From: Actinomortierella ambigua | Lineage: Eukaryota; Mortierellomycota; Mortierellomycetes; Mortierellales; Mortierellaceae | Length of the DNA: 64,000 nucleotides | Direction of reading: 5' to 3' | Assembly (NCBI GenBank): GCA_016098155.1 | Contig: JAAAJB010000092.1 | Location: 483 to 64,482, forward strand | Part shown: in pieces, positions 48,187-60,617 of the stretch | Numbering within the stretch: position 1 is the stretch's first letter | How the letters are laid out: every line of letters begins with the position of its first letter | Notes under the pieces: generated by a model | What the model saw: the letters and a program-made list of their open reading frames with translations, nothing else | The model's database searches: none | What the model was told of the DNA's origin: nothing | Made by a program: the position numbers and the translations under genes

Positions 48187-49208
48187 ATGGCCTTACCGCG
48201 ACATTTGAAGAATGGTTTAACGCCGTTAGAAATTGAATTCCTTGCCGAAAATGAGCTCATCGAGATTGCCGCCGCCACAACCACACAGACATTGGAACTG
48301 ATTGGAGTATGACATTGACCTTTTTTTTAAGGCCCTGGTTTTATTCAAGAGTCACCCAAAACATTCATATTTATCGTACCTGTACGTTTTGCTTGTTTGT
48401 TGTTGTTAGGGCCGGTTACCGGGGCTGAAGCCGCTTCAGACAAACAAAGTCCCTCTTTGGCTGGCGATAACTCTGAAGAAAAGGCAAAAATGCAGCATTG
48501 TACTGCCCCAGTGGATGACCGTTGGTAAGTCATTTTAATATTGTGATGTTAGGTACCAGGCATTTTTTTTTTTAAAAAAATAATATAATAATTCTTACCT
48601 GACATCCCTGGGCGCGCATGCCCCCCCCCCTTTTTTATGTGTACTCGATGCGTAGAGTCATTGCAAAAGCTACTCAAGGAAGAACAGGAAAATACGCGGT
48701 TTAGTCGTGTACCCTACCACTATATGGAGATTGCCCGGATATTGCTGGAGAAGTATGCATTGCGCATTTGTTTGTTTGTTTCTAGTGATACACTGCTTTC
48801 TTTCTCTCTCGCTCTCGCTCTCACTCTCTCCTCGGCGCCCTCCCCCTCCCCCCCTTTCCCCTCTTTACTGTGAGCTGCATCCTCTCTACGATGCTCGCAA
48901 GTTGATTGACTCATTCTGGCCGCTTTGGTTTCATCTTACTGAATCATAGTGCATGCGACGATATTCCTCAGCCAGATGTTGTCAGGACTTTGCTCAAGGA
49001 TATCCGAGAGGCGCGTCAAAGTAAAGCCAGGAAGGGCGTTGCTGCGCTGGACATGAGCTACATCCAGGTAACGACTTGGCACATCGGAGACGTCAAAGAT
49101 CTGATCGACAAATGAGCCGTTGCTGAGTGGAGGAGAGGGGAATATTGTCCGCGGATAGGTTTTGCCGCTATGAAGGTTATCTCCGGCACTCTTTCCCCTC
49201 TGACTTCT

Positions 49209-49243
<35 letters not shown>

Positions 49244-49471
49244 TTGCTGGTACACTACTAGATGGACGACATTGGTCTGATGGAAATTAACGAGATCCGC
49301 CCATTTTTCACCAAGGCGTTTGCAGAGCTGCACAGACTGAACCCAACGGAGGGCGCAGATCCAGAGTTGCTCGGACTAGGCGGCGATGTAGGCTATGGCC
49401 GAGGCAGAGGAGGCGATAGCTCGTACAATGCGCTGCCAGAGTCGAAGAGGTTTAATGCGGGTCGACCTTAA
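48187..49471 (+). CDS. PSF2: GINS complex subunit Psf2
   Basis: Exons 48187-48306, 48410-48524, 48656-48752, 48950-49067 and 49262-49471 give 219 residues. The start [27 protein letters not shown] is the characteristic Psf2 N terminus in form (shown up to 20 residues: [17 protein letters not shown]). [32 protein letters not shown] and [16 protein letters not shown] match conserved blocks in order. Psf2 with Sld5, Psf1 and Psf3 forms GINS, which joins Cdc45 and Mcm2-7 in the replicative helicase. A short Gly/Arg segment near the C terminus (GYGRGRGGD) extends beyond the usual family end. Confidence 0.95.
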
Positions 49472-49884
49472 GAGAGAGTGAGGGGAGGTTGTTGCTTTCA
49501 TCCATGTACATTAGACACACATACATTGTACCAAAAAAAAAAAAATAACGACGAGAAAAAATAATAGTATCAAATGGCATATGAGACTGAGAAGTTGTTT
49601 TTACAAGTCCATCGAATTTTGGATTGCCAAAATTCCGGCCGTGTGTAATCTTTCCACAGGGACTGAAAAATTTAGGGTTTGCGACCTGTGTGGGCAAGAC
49701 ATAGAAAAAAAAAACTGGAGTGGGGGAGAATGACTCAAAGATTTGAGGGAGGATACAAAGTGAGACAGCTAAAAATCCCACCCAAAGGGCAACAAAAGAG
49801 AAGTTCACTCCTCTCTTTCTCGAGTTATTTATTCTCTTCCCTTACTTCACTCTCCATTCAACCAACAAAACCAACATTCCAACT
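49472..49884. other. spacer between PSF2 and tryptophan synthase
   Basis: Short A-rich 3' flank, then the promoter and leader of the tryptophan synthase gene, including CT-rich sequence from 49800. No clear Gcn4-type TGACTCA upstream element, though TGACTCA does occur at 49731-49737 about 150 bases before the ATG, which is the right place for general amino-acid control. Confidence 0.5.
49731..49737 (+). promoter_or_regulatory. TGACTCA, candidate Gcn4/Cpc1-type site
   Basis: A perfect TGACTCA lies about 150 bases upstream of the tryptophan synthase ATG. Gcn4/Cpc1 factors bind this sequence upstream of amino-acid biosynthesis genes in fungi. One 7-mer could also be chance. Confidence 0.5.
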
Positions 49885-51716
49885 ATGGCTGCAGAAATCC
49901 GTCAAGTATTCGACAATTGCAAGGCCCAGAGTAATGCATCTCATCGGTCTTTTGTCTACAGGATGGCTCTGGGAACAGAGGAGGAAAAGGGCCATTGCTC
50001 CTAGTTGTTTCCACACCCCACCCTTTACTGACCCAGGAGTCCAATATTATGTCCTTCGTTGTCTCTAGAGCGCCCTGCCTTTGTTTCCTTTGTCACAGCA
50101 GGATACCCCCACCCAAGTGAGACCGTTGACGTCCTGCTTGCCCTCGAGAAAGGAGGTGCTGATATTATTGAGCTCGGAGTTCCCTTCACAGATCCCTTGG
50201 CCGATGGCCCCACTATTCAAGAGTCGAACGAGGTGCGTCTCTCTCTCTCTCTGTATCTCTCTCCTCTTGGACAATCGTGGGAGTTTTCTTCCTTTCTTCA
50301 TGTGGTTGTGTGGCTCTGCAACGTCTTTGGACTTGGTCGACAGTAAAGGAAGATGGACTGCAGACGTTTCGAACGATCGAGGAGCCTATTTATCATGCTA
50401 TCTGTTGATCTGATCGGACATCTAGATTCCAGCCAACCATTGACTGCCCGATCAGAGCTTTCATACTGGTCGCTGGAGCATAATGTCTACCTCCCCAACA
50501 TTACAAAATATGATGGGAAGACCGCAGGGAATGAGTTACTATACGGCAGGGACTTGATTGGACTCTCATCACGCTCACACTCGCCCCTCCCCTTTCCATC
50601 CCCCTCTCGTCTCCGCAATAGGTTGCATTGAAGCACGATGTCGACATCAAAATGTGCTTAGAGATGGTCAAGGAGGCAAGAGCCAAGGGTCTCAAGGCCC
50701 CGATCATCTTCATGGGCTACTACAACCCTATCCGCTGCTATGGTGAGGAGCGCCTTGTTCAGGACTGCAAGGCGATCGGCGTCCAAGGATTTATTGTTGT
50801 CGAGTTGCCTCCTGAGGAGAGCGCTACCTTCCGTGGATTCTGCACGCAATACGGGTAAGGGCGAGGAAGAAAAGAAAAAAGCATACCTTTCATTCCATGT
50901 GCGCATATTTTCTGAAGAGCAAGGTTGAAACCCTGTTTTTTTTTTCAGGAGATACCTAGTCCTTGAACATCCGTCTTAACACACACACCCCCTTTTTTTG
51001 GCGAACAAAAAAAAATTGATAATTTTCAATAGCTTGTCGTACATTCCCTTGATTGCACCTTCGACTTCTGATTCGCGTATCGGCCATCTGGCGCAGGTCG
51101 CCGACAGCTTCATCTACGTGGTCTCGAAGCTCGGCGTGACTGGCGCGTCCAGCACCGTGAATGCCGAGCTCCCCAGCCTCATTAGCCGCATCCGTCGCCA
51201 TACGCACTTGCCCCTGGCCGTCGGCTTTGGTGTCTCGAACCGAGAGCAGTTCCAGGCCGTTGGCGCCCACGCTGATGGTGTTGTCATTGGCAGTCGAATC
51301 ATCACTGTTCTCCGTGATTCTGGTAAGTGCAAGGAGGAAGAGGAAGAAGAAGAATAGGAAGAAGAAGAAGAATAGGAAGTAGATGTTGAAGGAAGGGGAG
51401 TGGTGGAGAGGGAGGAGGGCTGAGGAAAGCAGGCAGGCCTATCTAGGATTTCTATGAAAGCCGTTGCGCGTCTGAAAAGTGTGGAGTGCCCTGCAACGTC
51501 ATGACAGGTGATGTAGCATTGAGAATAAGTTACGCTAAAGATTAACAACGTCATGCCCTCCTCCCACAATTGGGCCTCCTTCTACCTACCTCTCATGTTC
51601 TCCTGTCTTAGCTCCTGGTACGCGCGCTGAGGCCGCATATAATTACGCGAAGGATGTTAGCGACCGCACTGGTGCCCCTGGTAAGCTGGATGTTGGGTTG
51701 ATATGACGCTTGTTGT

Positions 51717-51757
<41 letters not shown>

Positions 51758-53762
51758 GGAGGAGGAGGATAACGACAACGACGACGACGAGGAAGATGAT
51801 GAAAACATGGAGGACCAAGAAATGATTGGCCGCAAAAGTGACGACGATAAAGTGATCTGTAGGAACTACTATAACATTGTTTTACGTTGCTAATGGACCG
51901 ATTCTTTCGTTTCTCTTCTTGACAACCCTCTATATCTGCAGTGTATGACATCAAGCGGCCCGACACCCTTGTGCCCGTTACACCAGGAGTAAGTAGAAGG
52001 AGTTGGGAGTGCGTGTGTTTGTGCATGGGAGAGAGAAGGAGAGGATAAGTGCATCGGGGAGAGAGGATTACGCCAACTTTTAGAGCCAAAACAGACGAAC
52101 AAGGGGAGAGAGAGACGAAAGAGATACAATAGGGGGGAGAGGAGCAAGTGAGTGTGAGAACACGATGCTGGCGATTAAAAAGGTGCTTTGGGGATAGCTC
52201 AATTGTCACTCTTTTGCCAGCGGGAAAAAAAATGCCTAGATCAAGGCGACCCTTCAACGATTTTTTTTTATTTTAGCGCTGGTTGAAAAAAGAGAACTAA
52301 TATGGCGGCGCCTATCCTTCCTTGATTTTGTGTAATAGCATGTCCACTTGCTTGATCCACGTTTCGGCGAATTTGGAGGCCAGTACGTACCTGAGGCGCT
52401 GGTTGATTGTTTGAGCGAGCTCGAGGCTGCCTACGTCAAGGCGAAGGCCGATTCTGCTTTCCAGGAAGAGTTTAAGTCTTTCTACCAGTACATTGGTCGT
52501 CCCTCCAACTTGACCTTTGCTGACCGTCTCACGGACCGCGTTGGTATGGCTTTTTCTTTCCCTTCCCCTTGCTGTCGATGATGGTTGCCCTTATGCAAAT
52601 GTCGTCAATATCTTTATTTGAACGATTGAATGGTAGTGTCAATGGTGTGTTTGGGACTAACCCTATTGAGACTGCATCCACCTTCTCCCTCCCTTCCTTT
52701 ACCTTCTTTTATTTTGTTTTGATATTGCTAGGCGGAGCAAACATCTGGTTGAAGCGCGAGGACCTGAACCACACAGGCTCGCACAAGATCAACAACGCGG
52801 TGGGCCAGATCTTGTTGGCGAAGCGTCTGGGCAAGAAGCGTATCATTTGCGAGACCGGAGCCGGTCAGCACGGAGTCGCGACAGCGACCGTCTGTGCCAA
52901 GTTTGGACTCGAGTGCCACGTTTACATGGGCCAGGAGGATGTCGAGCGCCAGGCGCTCAACGTCTTCCGCATGCGCATCTTGGGTGCCAAGGTCCACGCC
53001 GTCAAGTCGGGTTCCAAGACCCTCAAGGATGCCATCAACGAGGCCATGCGTGACTGGGTCACCAATGTCACCACCACCCATTATTTGGTCGGCTCCGCCA
53101 TTGGCCCGCACCCGTTCCCAACCATCGTCCGTGATTTCCAGTCGGTGATTGGTCTCGAGTGCAAGGAACAGATGATGGAGCAGGCCGGTAAGCTGCCCGA
53201 TGCGATCGTCGCCTGTGTCGGCGGAGGCAGCAACGCCATTGGTCTGTTCTACCCGTTCATCGAGGACAAGCAGGTCCAGATGATCGGCGCCGAGGCCGGT
53301 GGGTCCGGCACATCGACCGCATTCCACTCGGCCACGCTGGCCGCGGGAACGGTGGGCGTGTTCCACGGCACGCGGACATATCTGTTGCAGGACGACTCGA
53401 CGGGTCAGATCAAGGAGACCCACTCGATCTCGGCCGGTCTGGATTACCCCGGTGTTGGACCGGAGCACGCGTGGTTGAAGGACACGGGACGCGCACAGTA
53501 CATGGCCGTCGATGATGCGCAGTGTATGCAAGGGTTCCGCGCCCTGTGCGAGACGGAGGGCATCATCCCGGCTTTGGAGTCGTCGCACGCGTTGTATGCG
53601 GCGATCGAAACCGCCAAGAAGCTGGGCAAGGGCAAGGATGTCCTGGTCACTGTGTCTGGACGCGGTGATAAGGATGTCGAGTCTGTGGCCAAGGCCCTGC
53701 CCAAGCTGGGCCCCATCATTGGTTGGGAGTTGGAGTTGCCCAAGATCACTGAGAACTTTTAA
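49885..53762 (+). CDS. TRP5: bifunctional tryptophan synthase (alpha-beta fusion)
   Basis: Eight exons: 49885-49930, 50069-50232, 50622-50854, 51033-51322, 51612-51680, 51942-51988, 52339-52543 and 52732-53762, 694 residues (yeast Trp5 707). The alpha domain comes first: [10 protein letters not shown], then [20 protein letters not shown] with catalytic Glu50 and Asp61, and [11 protein letters not shown] short linker (about residues 255-285) leads to the beta domain: [31 protein letters not shown] with pyridoxal-phosphate Lys370, [21 protein letters not shown] for the phosphate, and a C-terminal SGRGDKDV. It converts indole-glycerol phosphate and serine to tryptophan with indole channelled between sites. 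The alpha-first fusion is the fungal form. The intron after exon 5 holds a long TTG repeat. Confidence 0.97.
51712..51758. repeat. (TTG)n trinucleotide repeat in an intron
   Basis: About fifteen TTG units inside the intron between exons 5 and 6 of the tryptophan synthase gene. Confidence 0.95.
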
Positions 53763-56732
53763 AAGGGGAGAAAGAAAAAAAATGGTTTGTTTTGCCGACT
53801 AGCATGCTAGACCAACCTACCCTTTTTTTTTCTTGCCATTAAAAGATTGTATGTATCAGTGCTCGCAGGGAACGTTGATCACAAAAAGTGAACGTGCTGT
53901 ACTTTAGGTCTAGACGTATCGACACCCTTATTCGTGCATGCATACCCTCAAAAGAGTTGTTGCCCCCCCCCCCCTCCAAGACTAGTTTGTGCTTCGCAGT
54001 TTTTTTGTTCCTTCTTATTGACATAGTAGAAACAAGGTTAATTCAGGGCCTCTGTTTGATTCTTTCACTTTTTCTCCCTCCCTCTCACAACCAAGTTGTA
54101 CGTGCAGTGTTAAGCGAGAAAAGAAAATGCAGTCCAAGGACGCATGGCCCAAGTCAAAAAAAAAAGCGTAGTGCTTGTGCGCGAGGACCTTGTGTGTTTG
54201 TGTTGTGTGTTGTGTATTTGTTTTTTTTTGTGTTGTGTGTCTGTGGAAGAGACTCGGGCTACTGTTTTTTTTTCTTTCCTTCTTTTCCTCTTGTATTTTT
54301 CGCATGAAAAAAGGGTCCTTGGAGCGAAGAGGGAGGGGGGGGATCGGGTCAAGAAGCTCTCGAGGTTACTCTGATCGCCTACTCTACTTCCCTATGTTCA
54401 CTAGCCTTCCATCTTGTCACTGCTGCGAAGCCAAACAAAAGGAAATTTGCCACCCACACTCACACTCTCGGTGTAGCTATCCCTCCCCCCCTCCTCTCTA
54501 TGGTCATCGAGTAAAAAAAAAAAAAAAAGTTGTGTTGCAACAGCCAAAACACAGGGAAGTGACCCTTCTTTTTTTACATCATGCTTTTTTTGGGGTAGTA
54601 AAACATGGGATTGATCGTTGATCGCCACAAGGGTAGCACAACAGTCTAATCGCATGTGCTTTCCCTTTTGCTCGGGGAAGAAGGAGGAGGCGGGGAGGGG
54701 GGGGAAGGAGGAGAGGGAAGAGAAAAGGTCAGGGGGATGGAGGAGGAAAGGCCTTCGATTTGCATAAAGGCTGTCTGTCCCTTGGGCAGGGCTGGTGGTG
54801 GTGGTGGTGGTGGTGTTGGCGGTGGTGGTGTCGGTCGTGGTGGTAGAGATGGAGATGGAGGTGGTGGTTTGCAGTCAAAAGGACGCGGTAATGGTTTCCA
54901 ACTAAACACTCCAATCGTGAACTTCTTCATGTTGTTGTCTCTTCGTGCTGTTGTCCCTAAGATTCGGGTCCATGCGCGTTCATTTATTGCGCTAGCACTG
55001 TGCGCTAAAAAAAAATTGCCGACTACTGTACGTTCAACACTATGCAAGGCATTTGCAGTCATGTTCCCTTAAACAGAAAAAAAAAAGAGGGTTGGTAACA
55101 GAAAGGAACGAGCGGCATTGAGGTCATCGGTAGAAGAGATAGCGTTAGCATTTATGCACATGTACATAACGTTGATCAGGGTGCAAGGAGATTGGAGGGG
55201 GAGAAGGGGTGACAACAGATCAACATGGACAGAACAAAGGACATTGTGAAACTATGCAACCATGTACACAATTGTATCGAACCAGTCAGACTGAAACACA
55301 TGTTTTTGGGAGCTGTGTTTCGCTTCAGGTACGGACTGGTTAGACGTAAATGGTTCCTTTCGAGTGTAGAAAGATCAACAAAAAACCCACGTCCAATGCC
55401 TATTTGTTGATGAGATGTCTGTTCTTCACATGAACACATGTTGATTTGCATCCAACACCCAACGTCTGCAGCTTGTGAATCAAGTTTTGAAAACTACCTC
55501 TTTTTTTTCTTGGTACATGTCGGAGAAGATACTCTTGTGCTGTAGTGGTGGTGTTGGTGGAGGTCAGTCACCATTGGGCTACGCCAACTGCAAAAAAAAG
55601 CATGAAAATTACGTAAAGGGTGGCCAATGGAAACGGGGATGAGAGCACGGAAGGCGGATAAACAGGATTCTCATCCACAACAACACCAGCACGTCCTACA
55701 AACAAACAAACAAGTAAACAATGCAGCAGCTAAAAGGTCCATCAGTTTTTTGATGGCCCTTCGCGACATGTAGGGTGCAATTGATGGGAGCAGAAAAAAG
55801 CAGGGGAGAAGGGAGTGGATGGATGGAAGGATGGATGGAAGGATAGGTGGTTGAAATAAAAGAAAAGCGTGGCGAGGCAACTAGGGAAGAGTCTTCAAGA
55901 CGAACTCGTTCGTCGCAACGTAAGTGTGATGTATGGGGGAAAGGAGGGGAGGGGGCAATGGGGTAAAGTGGAAGGGAGGTAGTGAGGAGGAGAAGGAAGG
56001 GGAGGGGGAGGAGGATGGATGTGGCCGATGGAGGAGGAAGGGGGTGGGGAGAGAAGGATTGAGTCCTGCAGGTTGAGGAGGAGAAGTATGTGAAGAGAGG
56101 GTGAGATTACGCGTGTAACGCCTCCTCCCCTTCCTTTGAGCTTAACTTCACTGTGGGCCAATAGCGCCAGAATGATGGACATGGGTTCCAGGAACGAGAT
56201 GCAGTGGAAAGTAGAGCTCGGTTGACTCAGTATTTTGAACAGGACTGAGGAACAGGTTCTTTTATACGTTTGCAGGGTATTCGGGGTTACGTCGATGAAA
56301 GAATGAAGTAAACGCGCTAAACTGTTCGTCGCTACTTTGATGAAGGTCATCTTTGTTAATCATCGTACTGCCAAGCGTGTATGATATGCGCGCGTACCTG
56401 TATTTGTCAATATGTACTTCGAACGCGCGTGTGCTTGCTAGGATCAGAGTTGTACGTGTTATGAAGTAAAAAATCAGCCCGATATTCTGAGAAGTGAAGT
56501 GATGGAATTTGTGTCCTATGGGAGTTAAGTGACGATGGTGAACGCGCACGCGCAATGCCCTTCCCAGCGAAGAACAGGCAGACAAAATGAGACGACAATT
56601 ATGCCATTTGCTCAAGTCAGGGTACGTTTGAAGTGTTCCAACATTGTGGATCCCTGAAAGAGTATCTTTTTTTTTGCTTAATCTTCGATTTGCCTCTTGC
56701 AAATGATGTCATTCACAAGCGAAAGGATGTTT

Positions 56733-57116
56733 CTAGCTCGACTTTAGCGTCTTGCGCTTATCAACTACGTATAGTAAGACGATAGCAACAATATCTGGAA
56801 AGCAAGATAGGCTGTGTTTTATCCAATGGCCATCGGGGAGAGAGGAGGGAGAACGAACGCTATGGTGAGAGCTGCTGCAATCATTGTTGTCCATATTGTT
56901 ATTGCTGTCGCTGTTGTTGGTCCCGGTATCGTCAGAAGAACGGTTGTTGGCCATCTCAATAGTGCAAGGGGGAACGGGGAGGGGTGTGCGCTTGTTTGGT
57001 AAGAAAAGATGAGGTAACAAAGGAGTCCCGAATAAAAATGCACTTACGAGACGAGAGGGCTTTTCTGTGTCCAGTCGTTGCTGGACTGTTGCAAGAGTAG
57101 AAAGAAAAAAAAACAT
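56733..57116 (-). CDS. possible small gene, 96 or 127 residues
   Basis: The frame is open from ATG 57116 to TAG at 56733. A good donor GTAAGT at 57047 and an acceptor TATTGAG ending at 56955 bound a 93-nt, C-rich in-frame intron; splicing gives 96 residues (start MFFFLSTLATVQQRLDTE, then MANNRSSDDTGTNNSDSNN), ending with an apolar stretch (DIVAIVLLYVV) and a basic tail. It could be a tail-anchored or signal-anchored small protein. No family recognised; composition alone argues for coding. Confidence 0.3.
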   Translation of the reverse strand: MFFFLSTLATVQQRLDTEKPSRLVSAFLFGTPLLPHLFLPNKRTPLPVPPCTIEMANNRSSDDTGTNNSDSNNNMDNNDCSSSHHSVRSPSSLPDGHWIKHSLSCFPDIVAIVLLYVVDKRKTLKSS

Positions 57117-60100
57117 TGCAGGCTCTCACACCAGAAGCCGTTGGTGTCATGGATAGGCCAATTTTTTGTGCGTATCGCTGTCTCTCCTCTTACCAAGATT
57201 ATCTTCTTTCAGCCTGTTGGGGCAACGTCTACTGCATCTTTGGAGGAGGGGGGGAGGGAAGGTTATGCCCTCATGATTCGTTGACCTTGGGATGAATTAG
57301 AAGAACATTGTGTAAAGGCAGAAAGGCAGGCAAAAGTGAGAGGTCCAATAATCAGCATTGAGAGACAGAGACAGAGGGTCTGCATGCTGTTCGTGTGTTC
57401 GAGGAACGGGAAGCTGTAGACCTCGACTGTGCGCGTGTGAATGGCAAAAACAATTGAGTAGCAGTGGCTCGGATTGTTACGGGGCACTTTGTTTGAATGC
57501 CATCCGTCGCGTGCTCGGGCCCTGCCCTATCCAAGGCAAGTCTCACAGAGGGAAAAAAAGGCAGGGCCTTGAGCGCTTTAGCATTCCTTCTCTCCTGCCC
57601 TCACCAAGTACGGATAGTACGTTCAAACAAGGCGCTTTCCGTCGTTCTGGGTCCACTCGCCTGGTCACTGATTGTGCTATTTGCACGCTCTACTCTATTG
57701 TACCACGCGAGGACCGAGGAGATCTTTAAAAGAGTGGGAGAAGAAAGAAAGAAAGGAAGGGAGGGGAGGGAGGGAGGAAGGCCCAAGGCGGTAGAGAAGG
57801 CAAAGGACATGCACACACACACACACACACGCGCCAGCTTCATGGTTTGCGAGAGCGGCGGTAGCGGAAGAGGAGGAGGCGGAGGGACAGAGGGGGAGGC
57901 AGCACAAGAGAGCGAGTTCCAGGAGAAAAGGTAGCTGCTCCACTGCTCCACATGACCACATGCGCCCGTAACCAAGTTGCCATTCATGCGCCCCTTTCAT
58001 TGTCTGCCCTCCCCAATCTGCGTTGCCTCTGCGGGCGCCGAGGCATTTCTGTGCAGCGAGGCAATGACAGTGTAGGAAAAGAGAGAGAGAGAGAGAGAGA
58101 CAGACAGAGACAGAGAGAGATGCGAGGGAAATGGTAGACTAGTAGCAGTAGCCACTGAATTAGAGGGTATTCAATAATTGCTTTCGGCCAAATAGTAATG
58201 AAGTAATGTGCCTTCTTACTCTCACCCCTTTCTTTGCATGTTGTTTGTGTACAGTTTCTTTCTCTCTCTTCCCTCGTCCCTCCTTCTGTCTCTTTCTGTC
58301 TCGTTCTGTCTCTTTCTTTCTTTCTTTCTTTCTCTTCCCACTCTACCACTGGCTTCTGTTGACTGTCTACAACAAAGGCGTATAAAATCCTCGGATCGCC
58401 CGCGCATCCTCGCTCAGACCCTTCATTGTTCTCTTTGCTTCATCAACAGAAAGGCATTTCAAATCTTCCACTCTGGCCATCTCAGTGTACTCTTCTTTCA
58501 CCAAAACCTCATCTATCTTCACCCTCGTTCACACCTATCGTCATTTTTTTTTCTGCGCCCTAATCCAACCAAAGCTTTACTTGCTATTAAAGTGTATGTG
58601 GAGATTGATTCGAAAGTTGGTCAAGTTCACACCCCAAAAAAGAGATCTAAGAGTCTTGTTGGTCAGTGGTGTGAGGAATGCGCGTGAGCTCGTGGCACAT
58701 CTACCCTTCTTTTACTTTCCATTGCTTTCCTTTGCGCCCAGTCCATGATCATCTCGATTTGTTTTCCTTCTTTCTCTCTCTCTTTTTTTTTTTGGTCGCA
58801 CCAGGAGCGTGCTGTGCTGTTGACCCATTGCTGGGGAATATTAAGGTTGTGGTAGAGGCATGCAGCAAGTGGACTGATAGAGAAGAAGCAGGGCTCAGGC
58901 TCTGCATTCATTGTCACCTGGCATGAATTTGACATGTTTGTCTACGTTATGTGTCTATATGTGAGATAGGGTAAGAGAAGTGGTAGGACAGCGAGAGAGA
59001 AGAAAGAGAGAGGAGAGAGAGAGGAGGAGAAAGAAGGAGAGAGAAGGAGAGAGGAGAGAGGGAGAGAGGGAAGGGGACATCGGCTAATACCATACGGATG
59101 GGCGAATGAGTGCTCACAGCGGCAGATGGTGCTCTACTACTGCTGTGGTTATGTGCAGCGAACCTATCGATATCTGTTGGTCATTCCCACACCTTACAGC
59201 TCCCCTGTGCTTGCCATGAACTATGCAGCTCTCAGTCGCTCGCAATCTCTACGCTCGTTCTGTCACTCTTCGAACTCCATCTCCACCCTTCCACCCATTC
59301 TCTTTCGTGTTTGCTCGAATACACACGGATGGCGTATCGTAGGACGATGACTGCATATACTCCTTCCTCTCCTCTCCCTCACTCCCTCAGAAAGACGTGC
59401 ATGGGTAGTACTTGCAAGAAAACCACGCAGGCCCTCGCCCCCTTCAATTGGCGTCATTGCTGACACCGTCGAGTCCTTTTTTTTTTATCCTTTTTTTTTG
59501 TTTTTGTTCTCACTGCGTCTTGGCTCCAAAAGGAATACCCGGCTACCCAACCAGCCCTCGATATCTACCTGTCTCCGTGCCCCGTCTCCTCGAGTTTACC
59601 GTCCCTGTCTTTTTTTTCCCTTCTTGTTCGGTGTCTTTGGTCATCCCTTTTTCAGCCGTTGGAGTAAGTATTTTCGGACCAGACGATCAAGCAACAACGA
59701 ACAGTATAGGCCTTGGGTTTATTTTCGTGTTTGCCCCCTCTTTTTCGAATTGCTCGGGATTGAAATTTACCCCTCAGAAGACAACCCTCTCTCTCTCTCT
59801 CCTCTCCACACGTCTTCTCTCTGTCCATTGTCTGTTCGCTCTCTCTCTCCCTTCTCCTGAAATCGTTGTCGCTCGCCTCTTTTGGCAACCAGTACCTCAA
59901 CAACAACATACACACACACACATACAAAATATCACATCAACAGGCACAAAATACCCTGCCAAGAAGGCCTCCTCGTTCTCCTCGTCTCTCCCTCTCTCCC
60001 CTCCCTTTCAACCGGCCGACCGATCCATCCACACCCACATACACCCACTTGTACATTTGTACAAACACTCATCTGTTGTGCCTGTTGTCCTCGCTGACAG

Positions 60101-60256
60101 TTCTGTTTCCTTTTTTTTTTTGCCCATCTCAAGAACAAGTCAAAAGGACCAGTCGTGTCTTTGCCACGCCAATTGCTTCCTTTTCACGCCTGCCTGTCGG
60201 TCCGCCTGTCTGTCTGCCTGCCTGCCCTACCACCCCGCGATCTTTCCCCTTTCCTG

Positions 60257-60265
60257 TATATAAAG
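60257..60265 (+). promoter_or_regulatory. TATA box of the Ran1-like kinase gene
   Basis: TATATAAAG, 353 bases before the ATG at 60618. It would place transcription start near 60290 with a leader of about 330 nt rich in C and T. Confidence 0.6.
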
Positions 60266-60617
60266 CCCCTCCCCTGGACCAAGCTGCTCCCATCTCTTCT
60301 CTCTTCTGCCTCCCCCTCCTTCTCCCCTTTCCTCCTGTTCTTCGCTCGCCTCTCCTTCAACCTCTTGGTCTTTACCATTATATAGCGAACCTTGTTCTCC
60401 TCCTTTCTTCTTTTGTTTTCGCCCTTCTCATCCTCATCTTCTTTATCTGTCCTTCTTCACAACCACAACCACCACCCAAGATACCCTGCATCTACCCTTC
60501 TACACCACCACCACCACCATCACCCTCAGCACCAGTATCCAACTTCCACCCAACCTCAATCCCAGTCGTACGCTCTCACACATTCACAGCTACAGCTCTT
60601 CACCCTCCCCTTTATTC

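Larger units (their letters stand above)
53763..60617. other. 6.8-kb gene-poor region
   Basis: Mostly CT/GA-rich low-complexity sequence. 54646-55062 on the minus strand is a Pro-rich open frame that I do not accept as a gene. 56733-57116 (-) is listed separately as a weak candidate. 58240-58335, 58971-59073 and 59778-60360 are CT- or GA-rich. The last 1.2 kb is a pyrimidine-rich leader/promoter for the kinase at 60618. No tRNA, rRNA or transposon is recognised. Confidence 0.5.

Noticed and set aside
54646..55062. 138-residue Pro-rich open frame on the minus strand
   Set aside because: Composition follows directly from a GGT/GGA-rich low-complexity stretch; no splice or homology support.
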